DNA of 64,000 nt from a bacterium (GTDB lineage: Bacteria; UBP6; JAFGXH01), in assembly GCA_027064085.1 (NCBI GenBank), contig JAMOQH010000172.1, positions 1 through 64,000 of the forward strand, in the 5' to 3' direction. The number at the start of each line of letters is the position of its first letter. Positions within the stretch are counted from its first letter, which is position 1. The notes under the pieces are model-generated. The model did no database searches and was not told the DNA's origin. It was given only the letters and a program-made list of their open reading frames with translations. This document shows, piece after piece, positions 1-8,506 of this stretch. The position numbers were made by a program, and so were the translations under genes.

Positions 1-201
1 GCACATGGATTATCTTTACAAAAATCTATGTTAGATGAATTATTATTATTATCTCCACAAGATATTAACCAAATGGAGAAAATTAAAATTAAAAAATTTA
101 ATGTTTTATATGCTTTCATTTTAATCTCCAAAGCGAATGACAAAATCCTTAACTATTGCCATGTGTTGCATACTGTTACCATCACTGTCATCAACATCTA
201 A
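1..201 (+). CDS. Possible 3' end of a gene cut by the window edge
   Basis: Frame 1 is open from the first base to a TAA at 199-201, while the other two forward frames stop within about 40 bases. The first 35 or so residues look like ordinary soluble protein (LLSPQDINQMEK). The last 27 codons overlap the 3' end of the oppositely transcribed nuclease lipoprotein, which is unusual. The frame may be real with a short convergent overlap, or may be open by chance. No family was recognised. Confidence 0.3.
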   Translation, partial: AHGLSLQKSMLDELLLLSPQDINQMEKIKIKKFNVLYAFILISKANDKILNYCHVLHTVTITVINI

Positions 202-2055
202 TGTTCTATCATCAAAATTTGTAGGAGAAAAATAGGTGTTAAGTTCACTTTGTGTAAAATCTCTTGTATCCATAACTAAGCCTGTAGGGTATCTTTTGCA
301 GTTATTAGTATTGTTTTCTGCACAATAATCAGTTGAAACTTGAAAAGGTGACAAGCCAGGAGATGCTAAAAGCCAATCTAAGTGTTTACTTCTACTAGCT
401 GATGTTCCTGTTGAACCATCTTCTCCTACTGGAAAGTCATCACAAACATTAAAAGTATTATATAATCCCCATCCATCATTTGGGTGGTTATCACAAGCTG
501 AGCTTGGGCCATTAAAATCACCGCCAACTATAAAATAATAACCGTTATAGTCTGCTTGTTGTTTAAGGTTATTAATATGGTTAACAACAACTTCAGCTTC
601 TTCTATTTGGTCACTTCCTGGGCTAGTTCTTAAATGAACAGAAACTACAAATAAATCTTTGTTTCCAGGAATATCTAAAATAGCCCAATTTAAGTGTCTT
701 GTGCTATCAACTCCACCTGCAGGGTCTCTTAATTCTCCCCAATCAAGAATAGGAAACCTGGAAACAACTCCATTTGGTATTACATTTCCTGTTCCTACTT
801 CATAAAAGCAAGTGTTTTCTTGAAAACAGGCTGGATCTTGAAATACGGTTTTTACAAATTCTTTATAGTCATTTTCGGAATTATTTTTATAGTTAAATTC
901 TTGTACCATCATTATATCGCCCTTTAAGCCCTGAAATATTCTGATTCCTTCTCCATTATCATAATCTTGATTATTTCCAGTAGAAATATTACCCGTAACT
1001 GCTCTTATGTGTATTTCTGCAAGCTGAATACAAATATTATCATCATTTTCTTCAAAACCATCTTCACAGGTGCATGTAAAATCCCCCGTTTCTTGAGAAT
1101 TAGCTACGCACTTTATCTTTCCTGATGTTATACCGGTATTTAAACATGGATTATTTTCACAGGGATTAACAGTTTCAACACAAATACCATTATTTCCTAT
1201 ATGATAACCAGTTATACATTCACAGTCATTATTGTCTTCATTTGGCTGAGAATTAGCATCATTGGAACAATCATAAATGCAAGTGTTAGTTTTCATAATG
1301 TAACCAGATTTGCATTCGTTACAGTTATTACCTTCATAGTTTTCCATACATGTCCATGAGCAGTAAGGCGTTTCATTCCAAGAATTTGTTTCGGAGTTCC
1401 AAGTTATATCAACAGGACTTTGCTCTTCAGTTGCATTAATTGGCTTATTGGGATTATCTTTTTTACAACTTACTCTTTTAGTATTTGACATACATTTATT
1501 ATTTTCAATATGAAAGTTTTCTTCACAAATGCAAGCATTATTAGCATCGTTAACATGTGAATTTTGAATATTGCTACAATCAAACTCACAGCCATTACTG
1601 CTATTAATATAACCAGTTATACAAGCACAATAAGGTTCACCATTTGCATCAATTTGGCATGAAGATAGCTTGTCAGAGCAAATATAGTCTTCACATCGTG
1701 TTCCTTGATTTTTAACACATTTGTTTTCTATTAAATGATAATCTACATTACAACTACATTCATACCTATCACCAATAACAGTGCATGTTGTTTTATTTTC
1801 TTCTGTACATGGATTGTTTTCACAAGGGGTATTATTACTAATTTTAACGCATAAGTTCTCTTTAAGTTTGTAACCTGGTTCACAAACGCAGGTGTAATCA
1901 TTATCTAAGGCTTTGCAGACTGTTTTATGGGGGATTTTAGATTCTTTACATGGATTGGTTTCACATAAATTTGTATTTTCCTGAATGTTTTCTGAACAAG
2001 AAATGAATAATAAGCTTATAATAAGTAACAAAATAGATAGAAATTTTATTTTCAT
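121..2055 (-). CDS. EGF-repeat lipoprotein with C-terminal endonuclease/exonuclease/phosphatase domain
   Basis: Predicted 644-residue exported lipoprotein. The start is set by AAGGAGG (2064-2070) eight bases before ATG 2055; an upstream in-frame GTG lacks such a site. A hydrophobic signal ends in a lipobox (LFISC). Residues about 28-345 are EGF-like Cys-rich repeats. Residues about 350-644 carry the hallmarks of the EEP phosphoesterase fold: QE at 386-387, VHL with H474, GGDFNG with D513 and N515, H558-x-D560, and a terminal H631. All are Mg-dependent catalytic positions in DNase I-like enzymes. It should be a surface or periplasmic nuclease or phosphodiesterase. The substrate is not predictable, since DNA, phospholipid and inositol phosphates are all used in this family. 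Confidence 0.85.
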   Translation of the reverse strand: MKIKFLSILLLIISLLFISCSENIQENTNLCETNPCKESKIPHKTVCKALDNDYTCVCEPGYKLKENLCVKISNNTPCENNPCTEENKTTCTVIGDRYECSCNVDYHLIENKCVKNQGTRCEDYICSDKLSSCQIDANGEPYCACITGYINSSNGCEFDCSNIQNSHVNDANNACICEENFHIENNKCMSNTKRVSCKKDNPNKPINATEEQSPVDITWNSETNSWNETPYCSWTCMENYEGNNCNECKSGYIMKTNTCIYDCSNDANSQPNEDNNDCECITGYHIGNNGICVETVNPCENNPCLNTGITSGKIKCVANSQETGDFTCTCEDGFEENDDNICIQLAEIHIRAVTGNISTGNNQDYDNGEGIRIFQGLKGDIMMVQEFNYKNNSENDYKEFVKTVFQDPACFQENTCFYEVGTGNVIPNGVVSRFPILDWGELRDPAGGVDSTRHLNWAILDIPGNKDLFVVSVHLRTSPGSDQIEEAEVVVNHINNLKQQADYNGYYFIVGGDFNGPSSACDNHPNDGWGLYNTFNVCDDFPVGEDGSTGTSASRSKHLDWLLASPGLSPFQVSTDYCAENNTNNCKRYPTGLVMDTRDFTQSELNTYFSPTNFDDRTLDVDDSDGNSMQHMAIVKDFVIRFGD

Positions 2056-2117
2056 AGAGCAAACCTCCTTGATGTAGTAAATGAGTAGCACTTAATTATC
2101 ATATAACTAAGTAAATT

Positions 2118-2145
2118 ATTTTATCATTAATAAAAAAAATGTCAA
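2118..2145 (-). promoter_or_regulatory. Sigma-70 promoter for the nuclease lipoprotein
   Basis: Read on the minus strand, a perfect TTGACA (2145-2140) is followed after 16 bp by TAAAAT (2123-2118). This gives a leader of roughly 55 bases before the ATG at 2055. It lies in the 285-bp divergent region shared with the nuo operon. That region also holds SD-like GAGGAGGG near 2175-2182 followed by ATG-TAT-TAG, and a G-run near 2226, neither with an assigned role. Confidence 0.6.
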
Positions 2146-2281
2146 TTTTTATTTTTATTAAATTTATAAAATAAGAGGAGGGTTTTTAAAATGTATTAGA
2201 CATTATTATAAGTGTAACTTATTGCAGGGGGGAGTATTCTTTTACTTTTTTAATAAAATAAATGATTTTACCACAAAAAAC

Positions 2282-2310
2282 TTGACAAAATAATTAAAAT
2301 AAAATAGTTT
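2282..2310 (+). promoter_or_regulatory. Probable sigma-70 promoter of the nuo operon
   Basis: TTGACA at 2282-2287 is followed after 17 bp by TAGTTT (2305-2310), a weak -10. The start point would fall near 2317, leaving a leader of about 24 bases before the nuoE ATG at 2341. No other good promoter is visible inside the operon, whose genes touch or overlap. Confidence 0.45.
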
Positions 2311-2340
2311 AGGCTAGTTATGGTTTTTAAGGTGATTAAA

Positions 2341-2808
2341 ATGGCACTAGAAATTTCTAAAGCATTAAACAGAGAAATAGAAAATACTCTTAAGAAGTAT
2401 CCAAATAAGGAAGCAGCACTTCTTCCATTATTGCATCTATTACAAAAAGAGTTTGGTTATGTGAAGAAAGAAGTTATGGAATTAGCAGCAGAAAGGCTTG
2501 ATGTTCCTTATTCAAAGGTAAAAGGAGTGGCTACTTTTTACACTATGTATGACAAAAAGCCTGTTGGAAAGTATCATCTTCAGATTTGCAGAAATATTTC
2601 TTGTTCACTGAGAGGAGCAGAAGATGTTTTAAATTCTGTGAAGGAACACTTAAATATGGAGGTTGGAGATACAAATGAAAAGTTTACTCTTTCAACTGTT
2701 GAGTGTTTGGGAGCTTGTGGAACAGGGCCTGTAATGCAGGTAAATGATGATTATTACGAAGAATTAACTCCAGAATCTGTAAAAAAGATACTTGATTCTT
2801 TAAAATAG
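2341..2808 (+). CDS. nuoE: NADH-quinone oxidoreductase subunit E (complex I, 24 kDa type)
   Basis: Peripheral-arm subunit carrying the N1a 2Fe-2S cluster beside the NADH site. The thioredoxin-like ferredoxin shows its four ligands as CRNISC and, later, CLGAC, the family spacing. Length is 155 residues, normal. ATG 2341 is preferred because AAGGTGA lies six bases upstream; an in-frame ATG at 2320 has no ribosome site and sits almost at the predicted transcription start. First gene of a 14-gene nuo operon, nine bases ahead of nuoF. Confidence 0.95.
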   Translation: MALEISKALNREIENTLKKYPNKEAALLPLLHLLQKEFGYVKKEVMELAAERLDVPYSKVKGVATFYTMYDKKPVGKYHLQICRNISCSLRGAEDVLNSVKEHLNMEVGDTNEKFTLSTVECLGACGTGPVMQVNDDYYEELTPESVKKILDSLK

Positions 2809-2817
2809 AGGTTTTAT

Positions 2818-4083
2818 ATGAAGATGGTTAAAATATTAACAGATAAAATAGATATTCCTAATTATCATAAAATAGATGTCTACTTAAAGGAAGGTGGATA
2901 TTCTACCATTGAAAAAGCCTTGGATATGGGGCAAGAGAAAGTGATTTCAGAATTAAAGGTATCTAATTTAAGAGGTCGTGGAGGTGCAGGATTTCCTACT
3001 GGAATGAAATGGAGTTTTATTACTAATCAAGCATTTCCTAGGTATTTAACAGTAAATGCTGATGAAGGTGAGCCAGGAACCTTTAAAGATAGACTCATTA
3101 TGACTAAAAATCCTCATTTACTAATAGAAGGCATTATTTTAACATGTTTAACATTAGAAATTGAAACATCTTATATTTATATTAGAGGTGAATTTGTAAA
3201 AGAAGCTCAAATATTAGAAGATGCAATCGCAGAGGCTTACGAGAAAGGATTTTTAGGTGATAATGTAAAAGAAACAGGTAAGAAAGTTCATTTATTTGTT
3301 CATAGAGGTGCCGGTGCTTATGTATGTGGTGAGGAAACTGCATTAATAAACTCTTTGGAGGGCAAAAAGGGGCAACCTAGATTAAAACCGCCTTTTCCTG
3401 CTGTTGTTGGATTATTTAATAAACCTACAATTGTTAATAATGTTGAGACTATTGCCAATATTCCTTTTATAATTAAAAATGGAGGGCAGGCTTTTGCTGA
3501 TATTGGTGTTGAACGAAATGGTGGCACAAGGCTTGTTGGTGTATCAGGGCATATTAATAAGCCAGGTGTTTATGAACTTCCAATGGGGTATCCTCTTGAT
3601 AAGATTATATATGAAATCGCTGGAGGAATACTTAATGATAAAAAATTAAAGGCAGTTATACCTGGAGGGTCTTCTACTCCAGTATTAAAGCCTGATGAAA
3701 TAAGAGATTTACCTATGGATTATGATTCTCTTGCAAAAGCTGGAAGTCAGTTGGGCTCGGCTGGTGTAATTGTAATATCTGAAGGCACATGCATGGTTAA
3801 ATTACTTGCTACTCTAGAAAAATTCTATGCCCATGAATCATGTGGACAATGTACTCCATGTAGAGAAGGTGTTCCATGGGTAAGGGATTTGGTTGTAAGA
3901 ATTGAAAATGGCGGTGGAAAACCAGGTGATATAGATAAAATTCTTGATATTTGTGATAATATGGAAGGTACAACTATTTGTCCTTTAGCTACAGCTGCTG
4001 CGTGGCCTGCACAAAGTTTTATCAAGCAATTTAGGCATGAGTTTGAAGCACATATTAATCAACATAAATGTCCATTTAACTAA
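2818..4083 (+). CDS. nuoF: NADH-quinone oxidoreductase subunit F (NADH/FMN binding)
   Basis: Oxidises NADH through FMN and passes electrons to the N3 4Fe-4S cluster. The NADH/FMN glycine-rich motif GRGGAGFPTGMKW is near residue 55, the FMN-side motif CGEETALINSLEG near residue 170, and the cluster ligands are CGQCTPC plus a later Cys in TTICPLA. At 421 residues it is the normal stand-alone NuoF, with no NuoE fusion. AGAGG precedes the ATG, and nuoJ follows by nine bases. Confidence 0.97.
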   Translation: MKMVKILTDKIDIPNYHKIDVYLKEGGYSTIEKALDMGQEKVISELKVSNLRGRGGAGFPTGMKWSFITNQAFPRYLTVNADEGEPGTFKDRLIMTKNPHLLIEGIILTCLTLEIETSYIYIRGEFVKEAQILEDAIAEAYEKGFLGDNVKETGKKVHLFVHRGAGAYVCGEETALINSLEGKKGQPRLKPPFPAVVGLFNKPTIVNNVETIANIPFIIKNGGQAFADIGVERNGGTRLVGVSGHINKPGVYELPMGYPLDKIIYEIAGGILNDKKLKAVIPGGSSTPVLKPDEIRDLPMDYDSLAKAGSQLGSAGVIVISEGTCMVKLLATLEKFYAHESCGQCTPCREGVPWVRDLVVRIENGGGKPGDIDKILDICDNMEGTTICPLATAAAWPAQSFIKQFRHEFEAHINQHKCPFN

Positions 4084-4092
4084 TAGAGGTTA

Positions 4093-4623
4093 ATGAATAT
4101 GGAAACTTTTCTTTTTTATTTTTTGGGTATTGGGTTATTGACAACAGCTGGAACGGCTATTGTCCTAAAAAATCCAATGCATTCAATCATTTCTATGATT
4201 GTTTCATTTTTCTTTATATCAGGACTGTACTTATTACTATCTGCTCCGTTTTTAGCTGTAATTCAAATTATGGTTTATGCAGGAGCAATATTAGTACTCT
4301 TTCTTTTTGTTATTATGCTTTTTGACCTTCAAAAATCAGAATATCAAAAGGATAAGTTTACTAAATTTGATATAGTATCAATACTATTGGTAGGCTTTGG
4401 AGCGTCAAAATTAGTTGCATTAGTTGTTACATCAAATTCTGTTGTAAATTTTAGTAAGGCACAAAGTGTTTCTAATGATTTTGGTTCAGTAAAAGCATTT
4501 GCTTACTCATTATTTGGTGCTTCAGGGGTTATTGGGCAACATTCATTTGTTTTTGAAGTAATTTCAGTTCTTTTGCTTGCTGCAATAATTTCAGCGGTTG
4601 TTTTAGCTAAGAAAAGGTTATAG
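4093..4623 (+). CDS. nuoJ: NADH-quinone oxidoreductase subunit J
   Basis: Membrane subunit of complex I (ND6 type), 176 residues with about five transmembrane helices. The conserved stretch IQIMVYAGAILVLFLFVIML, including the helix that forms a pi-bulge in known structures, lies near residues 57-76. It follows nuoF directly rather than nuoI, part of the rearranged gene order of this operon. Seven bases separate it from nuoK. Confidence 0.93.
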   Translation: MNMETFLFYFLGIGLLTTAGTAIVLKNPMHSIISMIVSFFFISGLYLLLSAPFLAVIQIMVYAGAILVLFLFVIMLFDLQKSEYQKDKFTKFDIVSILLVGFGASKLVALVVTSNSVVNFSKAQSVSNDFGSVKAFAYSLFGASGVIGQHSFVFEVISVLLLAAIISAVVLAKKRL

Positions 4624-4630
4624 GAGAGTT

Positions 4631-4939
4631 ATGGTTTCTCTAAATTTATTTATCGCTTTAGGTATTGTGTTATTTTTTATAGGTTTACTTGGTGTGCTTA
4701 TAAGAAGAAATATCATAATTATTATGATTTCAATAGAAATAATGTTAAATGCAATTAATATTATGTTGGTTGCATTTAATCGCTATAAATTTATTGAAAA
4801 TAATGATGGTTTAACTTACTCTTTTTTTATAATTGCAGTTGCAGCCGCAGAAGCATCTGTTGGTTTAGCAATACTAATAGCGGTATATAGAAAAAGAAAA
4901 ACTGTTTTTGTCAACAAGCTTAATACAATGAGCAATTAG
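4631..4939 (+). CDS. nuoK: NADH-quinone oxidoreductase subunit K
   Basis: Small membrane subunit (ND4L type) of 102 residues with three helices. The two buried glutamates of the proton path are visible, one in SIEIMLNAINI and one in AAAEASVGLAI. Length and motif order match the family. It sits between nuoJ and nuoL, the conserved local order. Confidence 0.95.
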   Translation: MVSLNLFIALGIVLFFIGLLGVLIRRNIIIIMISIEIMLNAINIMLVAFNRYKFIENNDGLTYSFFIIAVAAAEASVGLAILIAVYRKRKTVFVNKLNTMSN

Positions 4940-4950
4940 ACGGAGAAATA

Positions 4951-6930
4951 ATGAGTAATAATAAAGCTGTTATAATGAATTTATTACCTCTTATTCCAAT
5001 GTTTCCACTAATCGGAATGATAATTAATGGGCTTATTGGTAAATTTTTACCTAAAAAACTGGTTCATTTAATTGCAATCACTGCACTTTTAGCTTCTTTT
5101 ACAACTTCTGTAATAGTTGTTTCTAAGTTAGTTGGTCTACCAGAGGATAGTCGTTCCGTATCAATAGAAATTTTTAAATGGATTAATGTAGGTAGTTTTG
5201 GTGTTTCATTCTCGTTTACACTAGATCAATTATCTTCAATAATGCTTCTTGTGGTAACTGGTATTGGTGGACTAATTCATGTTTATTCTGTTGGTTATAT
5301 GAATGGAGACAAGTCATATAGTAGATTTTTTACATATTTAAATTTATTTATATTTGCAATGTTGTTGCTTGTACTTGGTTCTAATATGTTAATCATGTTT
5401 ATTGGTTGGGAAGGAGTTGGATTAGCATCTTATCTATTGATTGGATTTTGGTTTGAAGATTCAGCTAATGCTGCTGCAGGAATGAAAGCTTTTATTGTAA
5501 ATAGAATTGGTGATTTTGGTTTCTTAATTGGAATGTTTATTTTGATTCTAACTATTGGAAACTTGGATTTTAATTCTATTAAGATCGCTGTAGACTCTGG
5601 TATTATAACAGGTACAGTTGCTACAGTTGCAACTATGCTTTTCTTTGTGGGTGCAATGGGTAAAAGTGCTCAGATACCTCTATATGTATGGCTTCCTGAT
5701 GCAATGGCTGGTCCTACTCCTGTATCTGCTTTAATTCATGCAGCCACAATGGTTACAGCTGGTGTATACATGGTTGTAAGATTAAATTTCTTATTTATTT
5801 TAGCTCCAGCAACAATGACTGTAATTGCATTAATTGGTGCTTTTACTGCATTTTTTGCCGCCTCAATTGCTTTAGTTCAAAATGATATTAAAAAAGTTCT
5901 TGCATATTCTACTGTATCCCAATTAGGTTATATGTTTTTGGGGGTTGGAGTTGGTGCTTTTGGTGGTGGTATTTTACATCTTGTAACACATGCATTTTTT
6001 AAAGCTACTTTATTTCTTGGTGCTGGTTCTGTTATTATTGGAATGCATCACAATCAAGATATGAGAAATATGGGTGGGCTTAAGAAAAGAATGCCTATTA
6101 CGCATTGGACTATGTTAATTGCAACGATTGCAATAACAGGAGTATTACCGTTTTCTGGATTTATTTCTAAGGATGAAATTATTTGGAGAGCATTTGCTTC
6201 TCATAATACTATAATTCCATGGATAAACTATGTATTATGGGGTCTTGGTGCATTGGCAGCAATGATGACTTCATTTTATATGTGGCGTCTTTATTATTTA
6301 ACATTTCAAAGTGGAGAAACAAGACTTAAAGATCATCATGTAGTTGAGCATATTAAGGAATCTCCAAAGTCTATGACATTTGCATTAGTTGTATTATCCT
6401 TTTTTGCAATTGTTATAGGTTGGATAGGCTTACCTCATTTATTTTATCATGGAAAAGGCATTTTCAATAGTTTTCATAGGTGGTTAGAGCCTCTTGTTTC
6501 AGAAAGTGAAGCTAAAATTCATGTAGTTCATAATACTGGCCTAGAATGGACATTAATGATTGTTGTTAGTGTTCTTGTATATATTTCATTCTTTTGGGCT
6601 AGAAAATGGTATAGAAAAGAAATTAGTGTAAATACAAAAATATGGGCAGAAGCATTAAAGCCTATTCATACTTTGCTCTATAATAAATATTTTGTTGATG
6701 AGTTGTACTATTGGTTAATAGATAAATTAATATTACAATTTTCTCATAAAGTTTTATGGAAAACAATTGATTATATATTTATTGATAATATTATTATAAA
6801 TGGTTTAGTTGCAGGTGGAAGTAAAACACTTGGATTTCTTGTTGGTTTATTTCAAACAGGTAAATTACAGTTTTATGCTTTTGTAATGGTTGCAGCATTT
6901 TTCTTCATTTTTTATTTTATGACTTTATAA
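4951..6930 (+). CDS. nuoL: NADH-quinone oxidoreductase subunit L (antiporter-like)
   Basis: Distal proton-pumping subunit (ND5), 659 residues and strongly hydrophobic. The antiporter-like core shows LGSNMLIMFIGWEGVGLASY (conserved Glu near residue 153), the lysine motif GAMGKSAQIPLYVWLPDAM, and PTPVSALIHAATMVTAG. After residue 500 come the lateral amphipathic helix region and the last helix ending in FFIFYF. Length is normal for NuoL. Eleven bases separate it from nuoK. Confidence 0.96.
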   Translation: MSNNKAVIMNLLPLIPMFPLIGMIINGLIGKFLPKKLVHLIAITALLASFTTSVIVVSKLVGLPEDSRSVSIEIFKWINVGSFGVSFSFTLDQLSSIMLLVVTGIGGLIHVYSVGYMNGDKSYSRFFTYLNLFIFAMLLLVLGSNMLIMFIGWEGVGLASYLLIGFWFEDSANAAAGMKAFIVNRIGDFGFLIGMFILILTIGNLDFNSIKIAVDSGIITGTVATVATMLFFVGAMGKSAQIPLYVWLPDAMAGPTPVSALIHAATMVTAGVYMVVRLNFLFILAPATMTVIALIGAFTAFFAASIALVQNDIKKVLAYSTVSQLGYMFLGVGVGAFGGGILHLVTHAFFKATLFLGAGSVIIGMHHNQDMRNMGGLKKRMPITHWTMLIATIAITGVLPFSGFISKDEIIWRAFASHNTIIPWINYVLWGLGALAAMMTSFYMWRLYYLTFQSGETRLKDHHVVEHIKESPKSMTFALVVLSFFAIVIGWIGLPHLFYHGKGIFNSFHRWLEPLVSESEAKIHVVHNTGLEWTLMIVVSVLVYISFFWARKWYRKEISVNTKIWAEALKPIHTLLYNKYFVDELYYWLIDKLILQFSHKVLWKTIDYIFIDNIIINGLVAGGSKTLGFLVGLFQTGKLQFYAFVMVAAFFFIFYFMTL

Positions 6931-6940
6931 GGGAAAAAAT

Positions 6941-8506
6941 ATGTTTGATTGGCTAACTTTTATTACATTATTCCCAATTATTGGTGTAATAATTCTATTT
7001 TTTATACCCAAAAACAATGGAACTGTAATTAAGAATATTGCATTAGTTGTTTCTGTAATAAATTTTTTATTCTCTCTTGTTTTATTGGTTGGTTTTAGAG
7101 CAAATGCCTCTATGCAATTTGAAATAAATAAAGTTTGGATTAAAAATTTAGGTATTAACTATCATATAGGAATAGATGGAATATCTATTTTTATTGTTTT
7201 ATTAACAACTTTTTTAACTCCGATTGTAATATTATCTGCTTATAATGTTCTTAAAGATCCAACATACAAAGATAAAGCTAAAGAATATATGGCATTGTTA
7301 TTAATATTAGAAACCGCTGTAATTGGTGCATTAATTTCATTAGATTTAATTTTATTTTATCTGTTTTGGGAAATGATGCTTATTCCAATGTATTTTTTAA
7401 TAGGTGTTTTTGGTGGAGAAAAAAGAACTTATGCCGCCTTAAAGTTTTTTATATATACTGCTGCTGGAAGTATTATGATGCTTGTAGCAATGTTTGTTTT
7501 ATATATGAATGCAGGTGGAGTTTCTTTTGACTTGGCTTATATTATTTCTCATGTACATTTAACTGCCACAGAACAAGGTTTATTGTTTTTAGCTTTTTTT
7601 ATTGCATTTGCTGTAAAGGTTCCAATGTTTCCATTACATACTTGGCTTCCTGATGCTCATGTTCAAGCTCCAACAGGTGGTTCTGTAATATTAGCCGGTG
7701 TGTTGTTAAAAATGGGAACTTATGGTTTTATTAGATTTGCCATACCTTTATTTCCTAAGGTTGCTGTAAGCTATGCGGGAGTAATTGGTATATTTGCTGT
7801 AATTGGTATTATTTATGGTGCTCTTGTTGCTATGGTTCAAAAAGATGTTAAAAAACTAGTTGCTTACTCATCCATCAGTCATCTAGGTTTTGTTGTTTTA
7901 GGTATATTTGCATTTACAAATACAAGTATGACTGGGGCAATTTATCAAATGTTAAATCATGGTATTTCAACAGGTGCATTATTTTTGTTAGTTGGAATAA
8001 TATACGAGAGAAGACATACTAAAGAGATTAAAGAATTTGGTGGGTTGACAAAAGTAATGCCTCTTTATGCTGTTATTTTCTTGATTGCAACCTTATCGTC
8101 AATTGCGTTACCTTTAACTAATGGTTTTGTTGGTGAATTTTTAATTTTATCAGGGACATATATTTCAAGAGTAATGCAATGGTCAAGTGTTTTAACCATT
8201 TTTGCCGCAACTGGAGTTATTTTTGGTGCAGCTTATATGCTTTGGATGTTTAAAAGGGTTATGTTTGGTCCATTGACAAATGAAAAAAATAAAAATTTAA
8301 AAGATTTAAATTTGAGAGAATTTACATATTTATTTCCTCTTATTGTGATGATTTTTGTTATGGGTATTTTCCCAAATTTTTTCTTAAAAAGAATAGAACC
8401 AAGTGTTAATTCCTTTATAGAAAATAATATTAATACTAGAGTTTATGCTAAAAATAGTAGAGTAACTCTAAAACTTACTAAAAATCAAAAAAGGAGTAAA
8501 AGATGA
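6941..8506 (+). CDS. nuoM: NADH-quinone oxidoreductase subunit M (antiporter-like)
   Basis: Proton-pumping membrane subunit (ND4), 521 residues. Seen are LFYLFWEMMLIPMYFLIG with the key Glu near residue 143, KVPMFPLHTWLPDAHVQAPT with the broken-helix Lys, and NHGISTGALFLLVG. The C-terminal tail is Lys/Arg-rich. The stop overlaps the nuoN start as ATGA (8503-8506), implying translational coupling. Confidence 0.96.
   Translation: MFDWLTFITLFPIIGVIILFFIPKNNGTVIKNIALVVSVINFLFSLVLLVGFRANASMQFEINKVWIKNLGINYHIGIDGISIFIVLLTTFLTPIVILSAYNVLKDPTYKDKAKEYMALLLILETAVIGALISLDLILFYLFWEMMLIPMYFLIGVFGGEKRTYAALKFFIYTAAGSIMMLVAMFVLYMNAGGVSFDLAYIISHVHLTATEQGLLFLAFFIAFAVKVPMFPLHTWLPDAHVQAPTGGSVILAGVLLKMGTYGFIRFAIPLFPKVAVSYAGVIGIFAVIGIIYGALVAMVQKDVKKLVAYSSISHLGFVVLGIFAFTNTSMTGAIYQMLNHGISTGALFLLVGIIYERRHTKEIKEFGGLTKVMPLYAVIFLIATLSSIALPLTNGFVGEFLILSGTYISRVMQWSSVLTIFAATGVIFGAAYMLWMFKRVMFGPLTNEKNKNLKDLNLREFTYLFPLIVMIFVMGIFPNFFLKRIEPSVNSFIENNINTRVYAKNSRVTLKLTKNQKRSKR

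Noticed and set aside
2175-2196. GAGGAGGG followed by ATG-TAT-TAG, a two-codon leader frame
   Set aside because: It lies upstream of the predicted nuo transcription start on the plus strand, so it would not be in the nuo leader; too short to support as a gene.
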